Under the pieces are notes generated by a model. The model worked only from the letters and a program-made list of their open reading frames with translations, was not told the origin of the DNA and made no database searches. A stretch of DNA of 64,000 bases from Desulfovibrio legallii. Lineage in GTDB: Bacteria > Desulfobacterota > Desulfovibrionia > Desulfovibrionales > Desulfovibrionaceae. The stretch's first letter is position 1, and each line of letters starts with the position of its first letter. The translations under genes were made by a program, and so were the position numbers. This document shows positions 59,515 to 64,000 of this stretch, piece by piece. The DNA is taken from the NCBI RefSeq assembly GCF_004309735.1, contig NZ_SIXC01000009.1:15683-79682 (forward strand). The letters are read 5' to 3'.

Positions 59515-60590
59515 AGCTGCCCCACCTGTCGCCTCCGGCTTTTGTCCACGATGCCGCCGCCGTTGTGCGGCGGCACCTTCTGCCCCTGACCATTGCGCTT
59601 ACGGTGCTGGTGACGGCCCTGGGCGGCTATATCGGTTGGAATTACTGGCAGTTCCGTCAGACGGCCGCGCATGCCTTTGAAGAATTAAAGGGCGCCCTGC
59701 ACCCGGCAGACCTGTCGGCCCTGGCCAACCTGGTGGATTTCAACGCTCTGGGCAACCAGCTGGCCGTGGTGGCGGCGCAGAGCTATCCCTTCGCGCGGCC
59801 GGGGCCGGCACAGATCACCGACCTGAGCGACCTGATCCAGACGGCGCTGCTCCGCCAGGCCCGGATCAAGGAAGAGCCCCTAAAGGAAACTCCGGACCTG
59901 GCCCAGCGGCTGAAAACGCCGCTCTATGTGCTGCCGCAGGACTTTTACACCCAGCTGGCCGCGAGCTGCAGCCTGCAGACAGCAGGCGATACCGTCGCCC
60001 TGGTGCGGGCCACCGTGCACCACCCTCTGCTGGACCGCACGTTTACCCTGCTTATGGAACTGGAGCGCACCCCTGTGGAGAGCTGGAAAATCCGCCGTAT
60101 TGTCAACAGCGCTCAACTGGTGCGGGAGTTCCGCGCCGCGCAGCTGGAACGCATGGCGGCCCGGCGCAAGAAGGTGGAGGAAAAAAACGCCGCCGTTACC
60201 GCGCGTTTTTACCAGGATTTTCCTATTCAGGACTGCACGGCCGAGGCGGGTACGCTTTCGGACGGCAAGACGCTGCTGCTGGTGCTGCACCTGCGGGCCC
60301 GCAACAACGGCGCCACGCGCGTCAACAACATGAATTTTGAGGCTGCGGTGCTGGATCTGGACGGGCGGGAACTGCTGCGCCGCCAGTGCAACGTCGTACA
60401 GCCCACCCCCCCCGGCGAAGCCCTGGACCACCGCTGGACCATAGAACTGGACGCCGCAAGCCCCACGGGGCAGAACGTGCGCGCGGCGGGCGCACTGACC
60501 TGCAGGCCTATCTGGAAGACCTTAGGCCTGGCCAACGGCGAGGTGCTGCATATCACGGATCTGCCGGACCAGGAGGAAGAACTGCGCTGA
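59511..60590 (+). CDS. Membrane-anchored protein, DUF2939-like N-terminal domain
   Basis: The 359-residue product has one N-terminal span (LLPLTIALTVLVTALGGYIG, about 24-43) followed by a region resembling DUF2939 (HAFEELKGALHPADLSALAN, LVDFNALGNQLA). A helical stretch with RMAARRKKVEEKNAAVT (about 225-245) and a C-terminal beta-sandwich-like domain (LLLVLHLRARNNGATRVNN, DGRELLRRQCNV) follow, the last resembling extracytoplasmic immunoglobulin-like domains. Most of the protein should lie in the periplasm. Translational coupling with the methyltransferase gene is suggested by the 4-bp overlap. Function unknown. Confidence 0.75.
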   Translation: MKLPHLSPPAFVHDAAAVVRRHLLPLTIALTVLVTALGGYIGWNYWQFRQTAAHAFEELKGALHPADLSALANLVDFNALGNQLAVVAAQSYPFARPGPAQITDLSDLIQTALLRQARIKEEPLKETPDLAQRLKTPLYVLPQDFYTQLAASCSLQTAGDTVALVRATVHHPLLDRTFTLLMELERTPVESWKIRRIVNSAQLVREFRAAQLERMAARRKKVEEKNAAVTARFYQDFPIQDCTAEAGTLSDGKTLLLVLHLRARNNGATRVNNMNFEAAVLDLDGRELLRRQCNVVQPTPPGEALDHRWTIELDAASPTGQNVRAAGALTCRPIWKTLGLANGEVLHITDLPDQEEELR

Positions 60591-60820
60591 TCGCGGGTGC
60601 GCGTCGCCCCATTGCCGCAGAGAGGACGCCGGCCCGTCACCGGGGCGGGCCACCCTGACGGAGCGGACGGAACGCGGCTTTTATTTTTAAAGGCGGGGCA
60701 GCGCGACTTTCCTCCCGCTGGCTTCTGTGCCATACTCCATGCCGCCCGGCGCGCCGGGCCCTTACCGCCGCCGCGCAGGAAAGCCCCCGGCAACAATCAA
60801 ATTTTCAAGGAGCTGTCAAC

Positions 60821-61567
60821 ATGTCGGGCCTCAGCCGTTCCATCCACCTGACGGTGCACATCCATAAAGACCCGGCCGCCATGGCCGAACGCGCGGCCCA
60901 CATTCTGGCCGCAGCCTGCGAAGAAGCCGTGGCCGAGCGGGGCGTGTTCAAAATCGCCCTTTCGGGCGGGCAGACGCCCATCCCCCTCTTTCGCCTGCTT
61001 TCAGGCCGGGACTGGGCCGACCGCCTGCCCTGGGACAAAATGACCTTCTTCTGGGTGGACGAACGCTGCGTCAGCCCCGAACACCAGGACAGCAACTATG
61101 GCCTGGCCCGCCGCGAACTGCTGGGGCATGTGCCCGCCACCCACTTTTTCCGCATGCGCGGCGAAGAAGATCCCGTGGAGGCCGCCCGCAAATACGAACA
61201 GCTGCTGCGCACGGACTTCAGCCTGGGCCCGCAGGATCTGCCCCGCTTTGACTTCATGCTGCTGGGCATGGGCGAAGACGGGCACACGGGCTCCATCTTC
61301 CCCAACTCTCCGGCGCTGGCCGAACGCAAGCGCCTGGTCATTGACCAGTATGTGCCGGAACGCAAGGCCGACCGGCTCACCCTGACCCTGCCGGTCATCA
61401 ACAATGCCCGCTGCTGCATGTTCCTGGTTACGGGCGGCGAAAAACACGACGTGCTCTCCCGCGCCCTCAACCTGCTGGCCCAGCCCACGCTGCCCGCCCA
61501 GATGGTCCGGCCAGGCTTCGGCGACCTGATCTGGGTTGTGGACGAAGCGGCCGCCACGGGCGCGTAG
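60821..61567 (+). CDS. pgl: 6-phosphogluconolactonase
   Basis: The 248-residue enzyme hydrolyses 6-phosphogluconolactone in the oxidative pentose phosphate pathway. Motifs are FKIALSGGQTPIPLFRLL (phosphate loop), TFFWVDERCVSPEHQDSN, and FDFMLLGMGEDGHTGSIFP with the conserved Gly-Asp-Gly-His-Thr. CAAGGAG precedes the ATG. The 230 bp upstream contain a GGCCCG/CGGGCC hairpin near 60640 that may end the previous transcript. A stem GGGGCCG/CGGCCCC at 61595-61612 follows the stop. zwf and gnd are not in the window. Confidence 0.93.
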   Translation: MSGLSRSIHLTVHIHKDPAAMAERAAHILAAACEEAVAERGVFKIALSGGQTPIPLFRLLSGRDWADRLPWDKMTFFWVDERCVSPEHQDSNYGLARRELLGHVPATHFFRMRGEEDPVEAARKYEQLLRTDFSLGPQDLPRFDFMLLGMGEDGHTGSIFPNSPALAERKRLVIDQYVPERKADRLTLTLPVINNARCCMFLVTGGEKHDVLSRALNLLAQPTLPAQMVRPGFGDLIWVVDEAAATGA

Positions 61568-61919
61568 CCTCATTGCCGCACAAAAATAACGGATGGGGCC
61601 GCAACCGGCCCCTTCCGGCCCCCACCCTCGCGCAACCCTTCTGGCCAACCTCCCTGGCCAACCCCTTTGGACCTGTCGCCTCTTACGGCCCCACCGCCGG
61701 TGCCGGTCAGTGCCGTCCCGTACAACGGAACCGGGCCGGAAGGCTGCTTCCGGCCGCCACGCAACGCCCGCCGGGCTTGCAGAGCCCCCATACACAGACC
61801 GCCCAACAAGACCTTGGCGGACGCACCGCCTTCCAGATTCAAAAAAAATAATCAAATATTTCCCATATATTACTGAAGAAGTTGGCGCGGGGCGCGGGTT
61901 TGCCGCACATGCCGCAGCC

Positions 61920-61948
61920 TTGAAAAACCCGCTCCGTCGCGCTATGGT
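61920..61948 (+). promoter_or_regulatory. Promoter-like sequence of the candidate small RNA
   Basis: TTGAAA (61920-61925), a 17-bp spacer and TATGGT (61943-61948) form a good sigma70-type match in a gene-free region. Confidence 0.45.
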
Positions 61949-62030
61949 GCTCCCTGTCAAAAGGATTTTTGCCTGCGGCCCCAAAACAACCGCAGACACA
62001 GGGGCGGTCCCCAAACCCGCCCCGTTTTTT
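61949..62030 (+). ncRNA. Candidate small RNA of about 80 nt
   Basis: Between a promoter-like sequence and a strong terminator lies a gene-free segment that can fold into an outer CCCTGT/ACAGGG stem enclosing CTGCGG/CCGCAG, followed by the terminator stem GGGGCGG (62001-62007) with CCGCCCC (62017-62023) and six T residues. The terminator is 434 bp beyond the pgl stop, too far to be its natural end, which favours an independent RNA. It matches no RNA family I know. The preceding 350 bp hold hairpins (for example GGCCGGAAG/CTTCCGGCC at 61734) but no supported gene. Confidence 0.4.
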
Positions 62031-62094
62031 GTGCAAGAACGAACAAGACTATGGACGCAAAAAAAATTATCAAAGAAACAACACTGTTCCTTTG

Positions 62095-62113
62095 AGCCTT
62101 GGAAGGCTTTTTT
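62095..62113 (+). terminator. Short terminator-like hairpin
   Basis: AGCC and GGCT around TTGGAA, followed by a T run. It lies just before a TTGACA (62125-62130) that may be the -35 of the nrdD riboswitch transcript; no good -10 was found. Confidence 0.45.
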
Positions 62114-62160
62114 GCGGACCTGCATTGACAGAACGGTATTCTTTTGAAACTTTCTAGACA

Positions 62161-62315
62161 TTGAAAGCGCTCGTGAGCTTAATAGGGAATCCCGTGTAAA
62201 GCGGGAGCGGACCCGCCGCCGTAAGCCGCTGTAAACGCCGCCTTTCCTCGTGCGCCACTGGATTTTTTCCGGGAAGGCCGAAGGGCGGCCGGCAAGCCGG
62301 AAGACCTGCTTTCAA
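62161..62315 (+). promoter_or_regulatory. Cobalamin riboswitch upstream of nrdD
   Basis: A perfect 8-bp P1 helix, TTGAAAGC (62161-62168) with GCTTTCAA (62308-62315), encloses the conserved blocks GGGAATCCCGTG, GAGCGGACCCGCCGCCGTAA, GCCACTGG, GGGAAGGCCG and AAGCCGGAAGACCTGC. Unlike the copy at 3390, no clear stem plus immediate T run separates it from the gene. A GGCGGG/CCCGCC hairpin (about 62374-62396) and the SD GGGAG (62434-62438) follow, so control may be translational. Confidence 0.95.
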
Positions 62316-62445
62316 CCCACTATCCCCCCTGGCAACGGGCCTTTGCCAGAGGCGAAGAAGAGCCGTCACGGCGGGGAGCTCTTCCTCCCGCCCGCACCAT
62401 GCGGACCGGACTTTTTTCATGGCTCATTCATTTGGGAGCGTGTGC

Positions 62446-64000
62446 ATGCCCGCCTGCATCATCAAACGTGACGGCACGGAAGTGCCGTTTGATTCGGTCA
62501 AAATTCTTAACGCCATTACCAAAGCCAACAAGGCCGTGGGCGGGGAGGACATGTCCCCCACGGACCTGCTTTTCGTGACGGAAAAGGTCTGCAAAAAACT
62601 GGAAGACCGCGACCTCAAACATGTGGAAGAAATCCAGGACGTGGTGGAAGAAAGCCTCATTCAGTACGACTACGCCAAAACCGCCAAGGCCTACATCCTC
62701 TACCGCGCCGAGCATACGAAAATCCGCAATGCGGAAACGTATCTCATGGACATCTATAAAAAGCTGACCTATTCCCCGGCCCTCAAAGAGGACATCAAGC
62801 GCGAAAACGCCAATATCGACGGCGACACGGCCATGGGCACCATGCTCAAGTACGGCTCCGAGGGCTCCAAATTCTTTATCGACAACTACATCCTGCCCAA
62901 GGACGCCTCGGCCGCCCACATCAACGGCGATATCCACATCCATGACAAAGATTTTTACATGCTCACGGAAACGTGCTGCCAGATAGACCTCATCCCCCTG
63001 TTCAAAAACGGCTTTTCCACAGGGCACGGCTACCTGCGCGAGCCCAATTCCATTGAAAGCTACTCAGCCCTGGCCTGCATCGCCATCCAGGCCAACCAGA
63101 ACGAAATGCACGGCGGCCAGAGCGTGCCCCACTTCGACTTTGCCATGGCTGGCGGCATTATCAAAACCTTTCGCAAGGAATACAGCCGCGCCCTGCGCGC
63201 CTATGTGCGCATTGCCGCCGGGCTGGACGCCGAAGCGGCCCGCGAGCTGGTGGAGACCCTCCAGACCGGGCTGGGCGAAGGCCCCCGCATGGGCTCCATT
63301 GAGGACTACGGCCGCCGCATGGCCGCGGCTGCGCCGGACCAGGCCGAAATGCTGGCCAAGGCCCACGCCTACGCCGCACAAGAGGCCCTGCGCTATACCG
63401 ACCGCCGCACCTACCAGGCCATGGAAGCCCTCATCCACAACCTCAACACCATGAACTCCCGCGCCGGCGCGCAGGTGCCCTTCAGTTCCATCAACTACGG
63501 CACCGACGTTTCCGCCGAAGGCCGCATGACCACCAGAAACCTGCTGCTGGCCACCAAGGCGGGCCTCGGCAACGGCGAAACCTCCATCTTCCCCGTGCAG
63601 ATCTTCAAGGTCAAGGAAGGCGTCAACTATAATCCGCAAGACCCCAACTACGATCTTTTCAAGCTGGCCATGGAGGTTTCCGCCCTGCGACTCTTCCCCA
63701 ACTTCAGTTTTCTGGACGCGCCCTACAACCTGCAGTACTACAAAGCGGGCGACTACAACACCGAAGTAGCCTACATGGGCTGCCGCACCCGCGTGCTCGG
63801 CAACGTGCACGACAAAAATCGCCAGACCACCTGCGGCCGCGGCAACCTCAGCTTCACTTCCGTCAACCTGCCCCGTCTGGGCCTCGAAGCCCACGGCGAT
63901 GTGGACCGCTTCTTCGCCCTGCTGGATGACAAAATCGACCTGGTCTTCCGCCAACTGCTGCACCGCTTCAAAATCCAGTGCGCCAAAAAAGTCCGCAACT
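62446..64000 (+). CDS. nrdD: Anaerobic (class III) ribonucleoside-triphosphate reductase, N-terminal part
   Basis: The visible 518 residues begin with an ATP-cone (IIKRDGTEVPFDSVKILNAI, about 4-95), the allosteric domain that sets overall activity, then the class III catalytic barrel: INGDIHIHDKDFYMLTETCC, NEMHGGQSVPHFDFAMAGG, MNSRAGAQVPFSSINYG, TSIFPVQIFKVKEGVN and GCRTRV. The glycyl-radical C-terminus is outside the window. ATG 62446 follows GGGAG; ATG 62419 in the same frame has no SD. It stands under a B12 riboswitch, which suggests repression of this B12-independent enzyme when cobalamin for a class II reductase is available. That second enzyme is not in the window. Confidence 0.95.
   Translation, partial: MPACIIKRDGTEVPFDSVKILNAITKANKAVGGEDMSPTDLLFVTEKVCKKLEDRDLKHVEEIQDVVEESLIQYDYAKTAKAYILYRAEHTKIRNAETYLMDIYKKLTYSPALKEDIKRENANIDGDTAMGTMLKYGSEGSKFFIDNYILPKDASAAHINGDIHIHDKDFYMLTETCCQIDLIPLFKNGFSTGHGYLREPNSIESYSALACIAIQANQNEMHGGQSVPHFDFAMAGGIIKTFRKEYSRALRAYVRIAAGLDAEAARELVETLQTGLGEGPRMGSIEDYGRRMAAAAPDQAEMLAKAHAYAAQEALRYTDRRTYQAMEALIHNLNTMNSRAGAQVPFSSINYGTDVSAEGRMTTRNLLLATKAGLGNGETSIFPVQIFKVKEGVNYNPQDPNYDLFKLAMEVSALRLFPNFSFLDAPYNLQYYKAGDYNTEVAYMGCRTRVLGNVHDKNRQTTCGRGNLSFTSVNLPRLGLEAHGDVDRFFALLDDKIDLVFRQLLHRFKIQCAKKVRN

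Noticed and set aside
62003-62113. 6S or SRP RNA
   Set aside because: The segment is too short for 6S and lacks the conserved GGAA/GCAG internal loops of SRP RNA.

Overview
The window is a GC-rich bacterial chromosome segment with dense genes, short intergenic gaps and many ATGA/TGATG overlaps. The gene set suggests a strict or near-strict anaerobe of the Desulfovibrio/Bilophila type (Desulfobacterota). Pointers are two cobalamin riboswitches (one in front of anaerobic ribonucleotide reductase nrdD), a DUF438-hemerythrin-PAS protein, modCAB plus modD, and paired GT9/CgeB-type glycosyltransferases. This assignment is inferred from gene content; no rRNA or tRNA gene was seen.

Layout. 1-3.3 kb: dprA (cut by the window edge), cpoB/ybgF and a divergent polytopic membrane protein behind a 15-codon leader ORF. 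3.35-7.4 kb: a cobalamin-riboswitch operon for corrinoid uptake (btuC-btuD-btuF type) ending in cbiL. 7.4-14.6 kb: repeats, then a type I restriction-modification operon (hsdM-fic-hsdS-hsdR) on the minus strand, bracketed by imperfect direct repeats. 14.7-17.6 kb: a DUF438/hemerythrin/PAS protein and an FMN-dependent alpha-hydroxy-acid dehydrogenase with a four-cysteine N-terminus. 18.1-29.4 kb: eleven same-strand genes, all for exported or envelope proteins. They include small secreted proteins (one with two curlin-like repeats), a lipoprotein with CsgG-like features, a periplasmic vWA protein resembling the ectodomain of PpkA, an ABC ATPase-permease fusion, an FGE-fold protein lacking catalytic cysteines (TagR-like) and three lipoproteins. 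I regard this locus as the most likely undescribed system here: a kinase-less TagQRST/PpkA-like trans-envelope module joined to a candidate curli-like export locus.

30-40.5 kb: rpoB and rpoC, then a dnaA-family gene. 40.9-44.4 kb: molybdate uptake modC-modA-modB and modD. 44.4-46.2 kb (minus): a small membrane protein, glycerate kinase and the C-terminal remnant of a GntP-type permease. 46.3-49.5 kb: a HerA/YjgR-like ATPase and an iron-type alcohol dehydrogenase. 49.7-58.1 kb (minus): two glycosyltransferases, a DUF488 protein, a phosphoglycolate-phosphatase-like HAD enzyme, a polysaccharide deacetylase, a DUF4139 protein and ettA. 58.3-61.6 kb: ridA, a methyltransferase, a membrane-anchored protein and pgl. 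61.9-64 kb: a candidate small RNA, a second cobalamin riboswitch and nrdD (cut by the window end).

Two interspersed repeat families recur between genes. R1 has exactly 127 bp in each of five copies, is built of several hairpins and has TA-bounded termini. R2 has three copies and lies next to R1 in two of them. No transposase, integrase, phage structural gene or CRISPR array was recognised.
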